A DNA stretch of 49,740 bases from Bacillota bacterium. Lineage in GTDB: Bacteria; Bacillota; Clostridia; Saccharofermentanales; Fastidiosipilaceae. Position numbers and translations under genes: made by a program. Positions 8,891 to 17,375 of this stretch are shown here, piece after piece. Below the pieces are notes generated by a model. That model had not been told where the DNA came from. It did not search any database and saw only the letters and a program-made list of their open reading frames with translations. Each line of letters begins with the position of its first letter. The stretch's first letter is position 1. The DNA lies in assembly GCA_030057555.1 (NCBI GenBank), contig JASGUU010000051.1:1-49740 (forward strand), given 5' to 3'.

Positions 8891-8924
8891 AGGAGAGGGC
8901 TCGGGAACAGCCCTCTCCTTGTTC
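8891..8924 (+). terminator. ftsH terminator hairpin
   Basis: GGAGAGGGCT (8892-8901) pairs perfectly with AGCCCTCTCC (8909-8918) around a seven-base loop, followed by TTGTT. It begins 52 bases after the ftsH stop. A near-copy lies at 9199-9229. The rest of 8840-9257 shows no gene. Confidence 0.65.
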
Positions 8925-9198
8925 CAGCGGAGAAATGGGTTTCGGGTGAGCAAAATTTCCGTTCTGGACGGATTCCGGTGCTCCTGGAAGGGCTGCAGCT
9001 GTTCAGAGAACAGGATCTGGCAGTGTATAGAGCGGTAAATGCCCTGTGAAGGGTTTCAGTCTCATTTCTGCCGTTAGAGCCATTGCCTGCCTGATGGAGC
9101 ATCCATGTGTAATGTATTTTTCTCTGACAGACGGAGGCTGTGACTATTTCATGACGATCTACGGGCAAGCGGTCCGGTGCAGGATCACAGATTAATAC

Positions 9199-9229
9199 GA
9201 GGAGAGGGCCTGGCAACAGCCCTCTCCTC
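9199..9229 (-). terminator. Terminator-like hairpin downstream of the anti-sigma gene
   Basis: GAGGAGAGGGC (9199-9209) pairs with GCCCTCTCCTC (9219-9229), an 11-bp perfect stem. It lies 28 bases beyond the stop of the minus-strand gene ending at 9258. Stem and loop sequence resemble the hairpin at 8892-8918. No long T-run follows on the minus strand, so termination strength is uncertain. Confidence 0.5.
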
Positions 9230-9257
9230 TGGCGTTTACAGGGGAGTACAGTTATTG

Positions 9258-11093
9258 TCAGGGCTCCAGGTATTCGACAGGTTCCCAGGGCATCGTGTCA
9301 CCGAGCGGGACGAACTCCTCCGGCGAACCCTCCTGGGCCGGATACCAGAGCTGCGGCAGCTGCCCCTGATCGTGGGGGATCAGGCGCAGTTCGCGTGACT
9401 GACCGAGCTGGAGCAGGTTGAGCGTGGCATCCGCCCGGTAGATCTGCTGCTCGCCGGTGACCTGACGCGGCTGGAAGATAACGCTGCCGGGCAGGGCAGA
9501 GTCCTCCTGGGCAGCTGCCGGATCCGCTGTGTCGGAAGCTGTCCGGGGCCAGGCGCTCAGGTAGCCGACACTGTAGAACCGGCGCCGCTCCGGGTCGCTG
9601 TTTTCTGCGTCCGCGGAGAGGCTCGCATCCAGGACGAGGAAGGCATCGTAGGAGAGGCCGCTGCCTGTGTTGGTGTGAATGAGCAGCTCCGGTTCGCCGT
9701 CCTGGTCGAGGTCCGTTTCGAGGACCGTCTGCGGATGTCCCCAGAGTGGGAAGGATTCATCGGGGCGCCCGAGGAGGAAATAGCAGGCCGGCTGATCTTC
9801 TGTGTAGATAAACCAGACGGCGAGCTCATGCTGACGCAGCAGCCCGGCCTCCGTGGCGCCGATGTCGTCACCGACAAGCTCGACGGTGGCGCCCGCACTG
9901 ACATCGCTGTCGAGCAGGCCGGCGGCTGTCAGGCGCTCGATGACTTCGCTGCTGTCAAGCAGCCAGGGTTCAGCGCCGCCGCTGTCAGGTCCGGGTGTTG
10001 GGGTGACAGTGACTTCGGGCTCGGGCACAGCTTCGGTTTCGGTTACGGGCGAAGGCGTCGGCGTGACTGCCGCTTCGGGCGGCCAGGTAGCCGGCATGCC
10101 CGCCTGCGGCGCAAGCCCGGGCTTCGGCTCCGCGGTTGGGTCGGCCGGGATGAGGCGCAGCTCGCGGTGGGTGCCAACCCGGGCCAGACGCAGAAAGCCT
10201 GTGGCGAGCGGTGGCTCGGGCCGGGCGGCTGTGGGGCGGGGTTCGAAGCTGGCTTTGCCCAGATCCTCATCCTCATCGGCCGGATGGGCGAGGCGGTCGG
10301 GATCCCGGATCGCGGCCAGCTGCTCCTCACTCGCCGTGTCGGCAAAGATGGGGTTCTGCAGCCAGGCGTGGTCGTAGCCACAGCTGTAGAACCGCTCCTC
10401 GCCGGCCTCGCGGTCGAGGGCGAGAAAGAGCGAGGTCTCCCCCTCGATCGCCAGCAGCAGCTCATCCTGGCCGTCGGCGTCGAGGTCGGTGGCGATGACA
10501 TGGCGCGGTTCGCCGTGCAGGGCGAGAGCGGTTTCCCCGCTGCCGAGGAGGAAATGCTGCGCCGTGTCTTCATCGGGTTTCAGACCCTGCCAGATGGCGA
10601 GGCGATAGTCCTCGAGGCAGTTGTTCCAGTAGCGCTCGCTGTCCCACTCGGCTGTCCCGAGAGGAGAGTCGAGCCGAAAATCCATTGCCCGGGCTTCGTC
10701 GGCTTCGAGCAGGCCGGCAGTGACGAGGCGCTCACGCACGGCATCGGCCGTCAGCTCCCAGGGCAGGTCGGCGGCAGGCGCGGCGGTGCTGCTGTTTGCC
10801 GGTGCGGTGAGCGGCGAACGACTGGAGGGATTTGTGGTCGCCGGTAACTCATGGCCCGGACGGACGAGGAGGTAGAGGGCACCGGCGATGAAGAGGAGCA
10901 GGGCGGCGATAGCCGGGAGATGATAGCGCGCTTTCGGCGCCTGCGGCGTCAGCAGCGGCACATCGCGGAACATGTTCCGGCGGTCTGCCGTCCGGATCGG
11001 CTGCTGCCGGGCTGCCATCTGGATCTGCTGCCGGCGGGCGGGCGAGAGCTCGAGGCTCTGCAGGGCTTCGCGGATGTCACGGATTTCATTCAT
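9258..11093 (-). CDS. Membrane anti-sigma-like protein with duplicated ectodomain
   Basis: A 611-residue single-pass protein encoded directly after an ECF sigma factor. The start ATG 11093 overlaps the sigma stop by 8 bases and has GAGGT eight bases upstream. Residues 1-56 are cytoplasmic and would hold sigma; about 58-77 is the TM (LPAIAALLLFIAGALYLLV). The outside part contains two homologous halves of roughly 220-240 residues, joined by a Pro/Thr-rich linker (TPTPGPDSG). Matching blocks are PWELTADAVRERLVTAGLL / PWLLDSSEVIERLTAAGLL, ATDLDADGQDELL / ETDLDQDGEPELL and RELRLIPAD / RELRLIPHD. The DxDxDGxxEL blocks look like FG-GAP/EF-hand-type calcium loops. The anti-sigma role is inferred from context and topology; no ZAS zinc motif is seen. 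Confidence 0.72.
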   Translation of the reverse strand: MNEIRDIREALQSLELSPARRQQIQMAARQQPIRTADRRNMFRDVPLLTPQAPKARYHLPAIAALLLFIAGALYLLVRPGHELPATTNPSSRSPLTAPANSSTAAPAADLPWELTADAVRERLVTAGLLEADEARAMDFRLDSPLGTAEWDSERYWNNCLEDYRLAIWQGLKPDEDTAQHFLLGSGETALALHGEPRHVIATDLDADGQDELLLAIEGETSLFLALDREAGEERFYSCGYDHAWLQNPIFADTASEEQLAAIRDPDRLAHPADEDEDLGKASFEPRPTAARPEPPLATGFLRLARVGTHRELRLIPADPTAEPKPGLAPQAGMPATWPPEAAVTPTPSPVTETEAVPEPEVTVTPTPGPDSGGAEPWLLDSSEVIERLTAAGLLDSDVSAGATVELVGDDIGATEAGLLRQHELAVWFIYTEDQPACYFLLGRPDESFPLWGHPQTVLETDLDQDGEPELLIHTNTGSGLSYDAFLVLDASLSADAENSDPERRRFYSVGYLSAWPRTASDTADPAAAQEDSALPGSVIFQPRQVTGEQQIYRADATLNLLQLGQSRELRLIPHDQGQLPQLWYPAQEGSPEEFVPLGDTMPWEPVEYLEP

Positions 11094-11652
11094 GTCGGGT
11101 ACCTCGTGTGGACCTGTCGCGTTCCAGTTCGCGGCGCAGGCGTTTGCGGGCGCGTTCGAGGCGCTTCCGCAGGGTGGCGGGGCGGAGGCCAAGCAGGCGG
11201 GCACAGTCCGCCGGGCTGTGGTCGAGGGCTATGAGGGTGAGCAGCTCGCGATCGTCAAGAGGAAGGAGCTGCAGGGCGGCGAGCAGGCGGCGGGCTTCAG
11301 GATCCCGAATTTCAACCGGAGTGGCGGGGGCGGCGAAGCGCTCGGCATCCAGCTCGCCGGTTCTGTGGCGGCTGCGGCTGCGCAGAGCGTTGCGGCAGCG
11401 GTTGCGCAGCACATGGACGAACCAGGCGCGGGCGTGTTCTTCGGACGCGAAATCCGGTCCCCGCTCGAGCCAGGCCAGGCAGCTGTCCTGTACGGCGTCC
11501 TCGGCGTCTTCGCGCTGGCCAAGAAGCACCCAGGCGATGCGATAGAGCAGGTCACCGAAGCGGTTTACATAGCCGTCGAGCGCCGCGACCCGCTCTGCTG
11601 CGGGCCGGCAGTCTGCCTGCAGGCTGTCCGATAAGGCTTGGATCACTGTCAT
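11086..11652 (-). CDS. RNA polymerase ECF sigma factor
   Basis: An approximately 188-residue sigma-70 family extracytoplasmic-function factor. Region 2 shows RFGDLLYRIAWVLLGQREDAEDAVQDSCLAW with the typical DAEDAVQ-type core, and HARAWFVHVLRNRCRN follows. Region 4 is LLPLDDRELLTLIALDHSPADCARLLGLRPATLRKRLERARKRL-like, a clear helix-turn-helix. The ATG at 11652 has AGAGGAG almost abutting it, so the in-frame GTG at 11646, seven bases from AGGAG, may be the true start. It is the first gene of a sigma/anti-sigma operon and is divergent from the AGE-family epimerase. Its target promoters cannot be read from this window. Confidence 0.9.
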   Translation of the reverse strand: MTVIQALSDSLQADCRPAAERVAALDGYVNRFGDLLYRIAWVLLGQREDAEDAVQDSCLAWLERGPDFASEEHARAWFVHVLRNRCRNALRSRSRHRTGELDAERFAAPATPVEIRDPEARRLLAALQLLPLDDRELLTLIALDHSPADCARLLGLRPATLRKRLERARKRLRRELERDRSTRGTRHE

Positions 11653-11798
11653 TCTCCTCTCTGATGGCACATGTGCTTCTACCCAAAGATACACCGCCTG
11701 CGCCCCAGCGTGACCGGGCGCGCGCGGCACGGCGTGACCGCCTGTTTTCTGGCAGAATGAGAGACAGGGCGCAAGTGTCGACCCACAGGAGGTGTCAG

Positions 11799-13079
11799 AT
11801 GTCCCATGTCAGCTTGTCTCCAACCGCCCCTCAGCATCCGGCCAGCCTTAGAATGGCCAACGAAATGCACAGTGACCTCGTCGAGCGCATCCTGCCGTTC
11901 TGGACCAGCATGCGTGATGACGAAAAGGGCGGCTTCCACGGTGCCGCCGATGCCGCAGGCGTGATCGTCGAGGGGGCTCCGCGCTCCCTCGTGCTCATGT
12001 CCCGCATACTCTGGACCTATGCCGAGGCCGCCCGCTACCTCGGCGATCCGGGTCTCCTCGACCACGCCGACCATGCGGCCGCGTTTCTCGACCGCCACTT
12101 CGTTACGCCCGACGGCGGCGCCTGCTGGAGTGTCAGTCCGGACGGCGAGGTGCTCGATCAGCGCCGGCTGACCTATGGCCTGAGTTTCCTGCTCTACGGC
12201 TACGCCACCCATGCCATCGCCCTGCGTGAGTGTGCGCCCGAGCGCCGTGAAGCCATCCGGCATGCCGAGGCGCAGGCCGACCGGGTCTTCCGCTTCATCC
12301 ATACGCGCTGCTGGAACGGCGACTTCATGGCGGAGTCGGCCGCGCCTGCCGTCGGGGAGGAGGCGGAGTTTGAGACGCCCTTCAGGGATCAGGACAGCGC
12401 CGGCTTCTCGATGAACACCCACCTGCACGTCCTCGAATCCGTGACGCGCTACCTGCTGATGCGGGCCGACCCCGCGGTCGAGGCCCTGCTGCTGCAGATC
12501 ACGGCCAACTGCCGCCATCGCATCTACAACGCCGGGACGCGCCATCTCGATCTCTACATGGATCCTGCGGGCCGCCGCCTCACCGACATCGCCTCCTTCG
12601 GCCATGACATTGAGTACAGCTGGCTGCTGGTCGAGACGATCGAGATCCTGGCCGCGCAGAGCGAGCGCCCGGACGGCTATGCCTGGCTGCTCGCATCCGC
12701 GAAGAAGGATGCGCTCGTCATCGCCGACTTCGTGCTGCGCCATGGCCGTCACCCCTCGGGCGCGGTGGCGAACGAGGGCTATGAGGACCGTATCGTCCAT
12801 CCGGAGACCATCTGGTGGACCCAGGCCGAGGCCATCGTCGGTTTCGTGAATGCCTGGCAGCTGAGTGGCGATGAGGCCTTCCTCGATGCTGCGGTGGCAG
12901 TCTGGGACTATGTCAAGGCCGAGATGCTCGACCCCAGCGGCGAGTGGCTCAGCCGTGGCCGCGACTTCATCACTCCGACTGCCGGAACGTTTGACGGCAG
13001 CCTGGTCAATCCCTGGAAGTGCCCCTATCATAATGGCCGTGCGGTGATCGAAGTGGGTCGCCGGCTTCTGCGAAAGTAG
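11799..13079 (+). CDS. AGE-family sugar 2-epimerase (cellobiose 2-epimerase-like)
   Basis: A 426-residue (alpha/alpha)6-barrel enzyme of the N-acylglucosamine 2-epimerase superfamily. Marks are WTSMRDDEKGGFHG near the N-terminus, RSLVLMSRILWTYA, SFGHDIEYSWLLVE, HPETIWWTQAEAIVGF and KCPYHNGRA at the end, the pattern of cellobiose 2-epimerases, which turn the reducing-end glucose of beta-1,4 disaccharides into mannose. ATG 11799 is chosen because AGGAGGTG lies 5-12 bases upstream; the frame is open further upstream without such a site. It starts an operon with a TIM-barrel isomerase and a small membrane protein. Assignment as cellobiose rather than N-acylglucosamine epimerase is likely but not certain. 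Confidence 0.85.
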   Translation: MSHVSLSPTAPQHPASLRMANEMHSDLVERILPFWTSMRDDEKGGFHGAADAAGVIVEGAPRSLVLMSRILWTYAEAARYLGDPGLLDHADHAAAFLDRHFVTPDGGACWSVSPDGEVLDQRRLTYGLSFLLYGYATHAIALRECAPERREAIRHAEAQADRVFRFIHTRCWNGDFMAESAAPAVGEEAEFETPFRDQDSAGFSMNTHLHVLESVTRYLLMRADPAVEALLLQITANCRHRIYNAGTRHLDLYMDPAGRRLTDIASFGHDIEYSWLLVETIEILAAQSERPDGYAWLLASAKKDALVIADFVLRHGRHPSGAVANEGYEDRIVHPETIWWTQAEAIVGFVNAWQLSGDEAFLDAAVAVWDYVKAEMLDPSGEWLSRGRDFITPTAGTFDGSLVNPWKCPYHNGRAVIEVGRRLLRK

Positions 13080-13085
13080 GTCTGT

Positions 13086-13898
13086 ATGTACGCAAAGCTC
13101 GCCTTTTCCACCCTCGGCTGTCCCGAACTCAGCTTCCCGGAGATCACGGCCCTGGCCCGCGCGAACGGGATCCGCGGCCTCGAAATCCGCGGCCTCGGCG
13201 GCCGCATGAAGCCCGATGAGATTGCCGAGCTCTCGGCCGACGGCTGGCCCGCCACCCGGGAGCTGCTGCAGGAGAGCGGCCTGGAGCTGGTGGGCTTCGG
13301 CTCCTCTGTGCGCTTTGACGACGCAGCCGGCCTCGACGCAGCCTTTGCCGAGGGGCGCGCTGCGATCGCCCTCGCCCGGCGCTGCCAGATCCCCTATATC
13401 CGTGTCTTTGGCGACCGGCTGCCGGACGAGCCGCAGGACTGGCCCGCCGTCCAGCGGCGCGTCGCCGACGGCCTGGTGACGCTCGCCGCCGAGGCGGCCG
13501 CCGCCGGCGTCACGATCATCCTCGAGGTCCATGGCAGCTTCAACCGCATGGAGACGCTGGGGCCGGTGCTGGAGGCGGTCGGGGAGCGGCCGGGCTTCGG
13601 CATTCTCTGGGATCTCGCCCATTCGGACCGCGCCTATGGCGACGACTGGGAGCCCTTCTACGGGCTCATCCGTCCCTGGATCCGTCATGTTCACACAAAA
13701 GACCACGTGCGTGCCGACGACTATCGACTCGTACAGCCCGGTGCCGGCGATATCCCGGTCGCCCGGATTGCGAGCCGCCTCGTCGCCGACGGCTACGACG
13801 GCTGGTTCTCGCTCGAGTGGGAGCGCGCCTGGCATCCCGAGCTGCCGTCTCTGGCCGAGGCCCTGCCGCTCTTCGTCGCGGACTTTGCCGGCGTATGA
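13086..13898 (+). CDS. Sugar phosphate isomerase/epimerase (TIM barrel)
   Basis: A 270-residue xylose-isomerase-like TIM barrel (AP_endonuc_2 family). It begins with KLAFSTLGCPELSFPEI, continues with GLEIRGLGG, IPYIRVFGDRLP, ITIILEVHGSFN (metal-binding Glu), FGILWDLAHSDRAYG, IRHVHTKDHVR and ends with GWFSLEWERAWHPELP, giving the usual Glu/Asp/His/Glu metal ligands. It begins 6 bases after the epimerase stop with AAGTAGG as a weak ribosome site, so coupling is likely. Such proteins isomerise or epimerise sugars or polyols such as inositols; the substrate is unknown. The final codons overlap the next gene. Confidence 0.85.
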   Translation: MYAKLAFSTLGCPELSFPEITALARANGIRGLEIRGLGGRMKPDEIAELSADGWPATRELLQESGLELVGFGSSVRFDDAAGLDAAFAEGRAAIALARRCQIPYIRVFGDRLPDEPQDWPAVQRRVADGLVTLAAEAAAAGVTIILEVHGSFNRMETLGPVLEAVGERPGFGILWDLAHSDRAYGDDWEPFYGLIRPWIRHVHTKDHVRADDYRLVQPGAGDIPVARIASRLVADGYDGWFSLEWERAWHPELPSLAEALPLFVADFAGV

Positions 13899-14371
13899 AA
13901 CGGGAAGCTGGCGGACAGCAGCTGCCTGTCTGGGTGCGGGTCCCTTACTACAGCGGTCTGTTTCTGGCTTTTGGGGTAGGGGTCTGGCATTTCTTCGTCC
14001 CCTGGCTCTACGAATGGTTTGTCTACATCCCGCCCTATGAGAACCTCATCGTCGGCATCGAGTGGACCAACTACTTTTTCTCACTGCTGCTGACCGGCCT
14101 GAGCCTTTTGCTCATGCTATATGGGCGGCAGATCTTCGGCTGCGATGAGAGCGAGCGGCCGGCGCGCCGTGTTCTGCGTATCTTCTATGGTTTCAGCGTC
14201 TTTGTCTGGCTCAACCGCTTCCTGATCTGCTTCATCCGCCCCTGGCCGCTGGAGCCGATCGCCTGGGCGGCCTACGGCCAGCTGCTGGCAGCGGCTCTGA
14301 TCTTCCTGCTGCAGCTGGTGCCCCTGCTGGCTCTGCTGCGTCAGGCCCGGAGGGACGGCGTGAACCGCTGA
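13895..14371 (+). CDS. Small four-helix membrane protein
   Basis: A 158-residue protein of unrecognised family. The ATG at 13895 overlaps the stop of the preceding isomerase gene (ATGA), which fixes the start. It has four predicted membrane segments, around residues 18-38 (YSGLFLAFGVGVWHFFVPWL), 52-73, 92-112 (FYGFSVFVWLNRFLICFI) and 122-146. Aromatic residues are abundant (WHFF, WFVYIPPYEN). Being third in an operon with an AGE-family epimerase and a TIM-barrel isomerase suggests a link to sugar uptake or sensing, but nothing in the sequence shows this directly. A strong terminator follows. Confidence 0.75.
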   Translation: MKREAGGQQLPVWVRVPYYSGLFLAFGVGVWHFFVPWLYEWFVYIPPYENLIVGIEWTNYFFSLLLTGLSLLLMLYGRQIFGCDESERPARRVLRIFYGFSVFVWLNRFLICFIRPWPLEPIAWAAYGQLLAAALIFLLQLVPLLALLRQARRDGVNR

Positions 14372-14435
14372 GCGGCGCAGGGCGGCAGCCGGTGGGAGGC
14401 TGCCATCGGAGCCGTTTCAGAACCACTGTCAGATG

Positions 14436-14463
14436 AAAAGCCCCCTGGCTCAGGGGGCTTTTT
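14436..14463 (+). terminator. Intrinsic terminator of the epimerase operon
   Basis: AAAAGCCCCCTG (14436-14447) pairs perfectly with CAGGGGGCTTTT around GCT and ends in TTTTT. It is an ideal rho-independent terminator, 65 bases after the stop of the four-helix protein gene, and its A-run lets it work in both directions. Confidence 0.9.
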
Positions 14464-14520
14464 GGCGCTGTGCGGCCGACGATCTGGCTGTGACGGCCGA
14501 CGATCTGGCGCTGTGACGGC
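14464..14520. repeat. Short tandem repeat of 21-22 bp
   Basis: Two units sharing GGCCGACGATCTGGC begin at 14464 and 14486, followed by a partial third (14507-14520). It follows the terminator directly. No coding meaning; probably a local duplication. Confidence 0.7.
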
Positions 14521-14567
14521 AGATGCAGAAGGGCGCGGTCCGGGCTCCGGGGCAATTGTTAACTAAT

Positions 14568-14596
14568 TTGCGTTAAAGCTTTGCCTTGATTAAACA
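14568..14596 (+). promoter_or_regulatory. Putative promoter of the sugar ABC operon
   Basis: TTGCGT (14568-14573) and TAAACA (14591-14596) are 17 bases apart, in an AT-rich patch that stands out from the GC-rich surroundings. The patch also contains a TTGTTAACTAATT-like palindromic stretch (from about 14556) that may be a regulator site. The operon's first start codon is at 14689. Confidence 0.35.
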
Positions 14597-14688
14597 GGAC
14601 ATCGCGGGATCCTAACCTGGAGCCGGTAAGCTGCAGGTTGTAGCCACAGGCCGATTTCACGATTCGCAGGCGAACGGAGGAATATCAA

Positions 14689-16368
14689 GTGAAAAGACAT
14701 CTGACAGTGAAGATCCTGGCTCTTCTCATGGCCCTGCTCTTCTCGGTCGTACTGGATCCGGCGGGAATTCGGGTCCGGGCGGAAGAGACGAAGGCCGACG
14801 AGACGGAAGCAGTCACGGACGGGACGGAGGATCCGACACACATTGCCGAGTTTATCGGCTTTGAAGCCATCACGGTAGACTTTCCCGAAGAACCGCTGCT
14901 GGAGTATCCGGTGGCCGACGGAGGCAGCTTCAGCCTCTTTATCCCCCTGGCGGGCGTAGCGTCGAAGTACTACACGAGCCTCTCCGAAAGCCCCACGGTG
15001 ATCGAATGGATTGAGGACACCGGCATCACGGTCGAATTCGTGCACCCGCCGGCAGGCCAGACAACCGAGAACTTTACGCTGCTGGCGACAACGGGCGATC
15101 TGCCCGACGCGATTGTCAACGGCAACAGCTACTATCCCGGCGGTGACGTCGCGGCGGTCAACGACGGCGTTTTCATGGACCTTACCGATCTGGTCGAGGA
15201 CTACATGCCGGACTACTACTATTTCATGGAGAACAATGACCTGTTCCGCAAAATGGCCACGACGGCTGACGGCATGGTCTACAGCATCTACAACTACAAG
15301 GATGTGCAGGCGCCCTACTACATGCGTCCACAGTTCCGCTCCGACTGGCTCGAAGAGGCCGACCTGGAAGTTCCGAGAACCTATGACGACTGGGAAGACT
15401 ACTTCGACTGGGTACTTGAGAATCAGGAAGACGTCGCCCCCTTCATGCTGCATCCGAGCGGCATCGAAAACCTGTTCCTGGGTTCTTTTGAAGCCGGCGG
15501 CGGCGGTGTCGGGCGTTTCTTCCAGACCAATGGCGTGATCCGCTACATGTTTAACGAGCCCGGCTTTGAGGACTACCTCAGCATGATGAATGACTGGTGG
15601 AACAAGGGCTATATTCATCCCGACTTTGCGACCACGGACCTCTCGCGTGAAGAAGCCCTGACGAATGGCGTGGCCGCGGCGGCCTGCTCCAATACCGACG
15701 GCGTCTTTACCCTCGCGAAGGAACTGGATGTGGAAACGGGCACGGCACCCTACCCCCGCGTGGACGAAGATGACGAGTACCACATGGACATCTTCTACTT
15801 CCCGCAGAACGGCACCCCCACGAGCTTCAAGGCCGATTCGGACAATATCGAAGCGGCGATGAAGTTCATCAACTACGGCTACACGCGTCACGGTTCGGGC
15901 GTCGCCAACTTCGGCGTCTTCGATGAAACCTGGACGATGAGCGACGAAGGCATCCCGGAGTTTACCGAGGAAGTGCTTACGCAGACAGAGATCCCGATGT
16001 CCGACGTAGAATACGTCTTCCGCCTGCATACCATGTGGTCGAAGTACCGCTATGGCGACGACATTTCGATGATCCGCAACGTGGCTGAGACGGAAACCTG
16101 GGACTATCGCGCCAGGTGGGGCGACGATCCGACCTCCGACAACGCCTATGCCATCCCGACGCTTTCGTTTACTCCGGAAGCCGCGGAGGAGATCGGCGAA
16201 CTGACGGCTGACATTAACACCTATGCGGAAGAGATGGTCCTGCGCTTCATCACCGGCGATGCGCCGATGAGTGATTACGACGGCTTCGTCGACCGCCTGA
16301 ACGAGCTCGGCATGCAGCGCCTGATCGAACTCTATCAGGAAGCCTTCGACGCCTTCCTCGTCAAGTAG
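14689..16368 (+). CDS. Extracellular solute-binding protein of a sugar ABC importer
   Basis: A 559-residue exported binding protein of the large (about 500-560 residue) CUT1-associated type found with LplB/YtcP-like permeases. It starts at GTG 14689, eight bases after ACGGAGGA. Residues 1-31 form a Sec signal peptide ending VRA before Glu32, cut by signal peptidase I; there is no lipobox cysteine, unlike most Bacillota binding proteins. The mature part shows TTGDLPDAIVNGNSYYPGGD, GMVYSIYNYKDV, RSDWLEEADLEVPRTYDDW and NDWWNKGYIHPDFAT, typical of this family. Substrate is probably an oligosaccharide or polyol. A terminator-like hairpin separates it from the permeases, which would keep binding protein more abundant. 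Confidence 0.88.
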   Translation: MKRHLTVKILALLMALLFSVVLDPAGIRVRAEETKADETEAVTDGTEDPTHIAEFIGFEAITVDFPEEPLLEYPVADGGSFSLFIPLAGVASKYYTSLSESPTVIEWIEDTGITVEFVHPPAGQTTENFTLLATTGDLPDAIVNGNSYYPGGDVAAVNDGVFMDLTDLVEDYMPDYYYFMENNDLFRKMATTADGMVYSIYNYKDVQAPYYMRPQFRSDWLEEADLEVPRTYDDWEDYFDWVLENQEDVAPFMLHPSGIENLFLGSFEAGGGGVGRFFQTNGVIRYMFNEPGFEDYLSMMNDWWNKGYIHPDFATTDLSREEALTNGVAAAACSNTDGVFTLAKELDVETGTAPYPRVDEDDEYHMDIFYFPQNGTPTSFKADSDNIEAAMKFINYGYTRHGSGVANFGVFDETWTMSDEGIPEFTEEVLTQTEIPMSDVEYVFRLHTMWSKYRYGDDISMIRNVAETETWDYRARWGDDPTSDNAYAIPTLSFTPEAAEEIGELTADINTYAEEMVLRFITGDAPMSDYDGFVDRLNELGMQRLIELYQEAFDAFLVK

Positions 16369-16386
16369 TACCGGTTTATTCAGACG

Positions 16387-16421
16387 AAGGCTGATACCAC
16401 TCATCTGGTATCAGCCTTTTT
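16387..16421 (+). terminator. Intercistronic terminator/attenuator
   Basis: AAGGCTGATACCA (16387-16399) pairs perfectly with TGGTATCAGCCTT (16406-16418) around CTCATC and ends in TTTTT. It sits between the binding-protein stop and the first permease start (16439). It likely stops part of the transcription or protects the 3' end of the binding-protein message, as in many sugar ABC operons. Confidence 0.88.
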
Positions 16422-16438
16422 CCTGTAGGGATAACGCC

Positions 16439-17371
16439 ATGTTAAAGCAAGTGAGTTCAAAGAGTTTCGCGACACGACTGAAAGAGAATTTCCTGCGCCA
16501 CAAATCGCTGTACCTGATCTCCATCCCGGTTATCGTGTTCTATCTGGTCTTCCGCTATCTGCCCATCGCCGGGAATGTGATCGCGTTTCAGAAATACCGA
16601 CCGGGTCTGGGTGTTCTGGGCAGCAAGTTTGTCGGCTGGGACAACTTCAAGAGTTTCATTCATGATCCCTTCGCGGCGCGAACGATCAAAAACACCATTA
16701 TCATCAACCTGCTGCAGATTGTCTTCGGCTTCCCCGCGCCCATCATTCTCGCGCTGCTGCTCAACGAGCTGCGCCGGCCGCTCTACAAGCGTGTCCTGCA
16801 GACGGCCAGCTATCTGCCGCACTTTATCTCGATGGTGGTTGTCGCCGGTATGATCAAGGACTTCACTGCGAGTGACGGTATCATCACCGATCTCTGTGTC
16901 ATGTTCGGCATGGAACGCCAGTCCATGCTCGGCAATGTCAATCTCTACCGGACGATCTATATCGCGAGCGGTGTCTGGCAGGGGGTGGGCTGGGGCAGCA
17001 TCCTCTATCTGGCCACAATCTCCACGGCCGATCCCGCCCTCTACGAAGCTGCCATGATAGACGGAGCCAACCGCTGGCAGCAGATGGTCCATGTGACGCT
17101 GCCGGTGATCCTGCCAATCATGGTGGTGCAGCTGATCCTGCGCCTGGGCTCAATCATGAGCGAGGGCTCGGAGAAGACCCTCCTTCTCTACTCGCCTCTG
17201 GTCTATGAAAAGGCCGACATCATCAGTACCTATGAATATCGCCGCGGCCTGATCGAGATGGATTTCAGCTATGGTGCGGCGGTAGGTCTCTTCAATTCCT
17301 TCGTCAACATCATCCTTCTGGTGACCGTCAACCGGATCGCCAGGAAGCTGTCCAACGAGAGTCTGTGGTGA
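16439..17371 (+). CDS. Sugar ABC transporter permease (LplB-like)
   Basis: A 310-residue CUT1 membrane subunit with six membrane spans. The N-terminus KSLYLISIPVIVFYLVFRYLPIAGNVIAFQKY is typical for LplB/PotB-type permeases. The EAA loop, which docks the ATPase, reads EAAMIDGANRWQQMVHVTLP (around residues 205-224). The start at ATG 16439 has TAGGG about 10 bases upstream, overlapping the tail of the attenuator. It precedes the second permease by 4 bases. No ATP-binding gene is in the operon; CUT1 systems of this type normally share a MsmK/UgpC-like ATPase encoded elsewhere. Confidence 0.93.
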   Translation: MLKQVSSKSFATRLKENFLRHKSLYLISIPVIVFYLVFRYLPIAGNVIAFQKYRPGLGVLGSKFVGWDNFKSFIHDPFAARTIKNTIIINLLQIVFGFPAPIILALLLNELRRPLYKRVLQTASYLPHFISMVVVAGMIKDFTASDGIITDLCVMFGMERQSMLGNVNLYRTIYIASGVWQGVGWGSILYLATISTADPALYEAAMIDGANRWQQMVHVTLPVILPIMVVQLILRLGSIMSEGSEKTLLLYSPLVYEKADIISTYEYRRGLIEMDFSYGAAVGLFNSFVNIILLVTVNRIARKLSNESLW

Positions 17372-17375
17372 AGCC

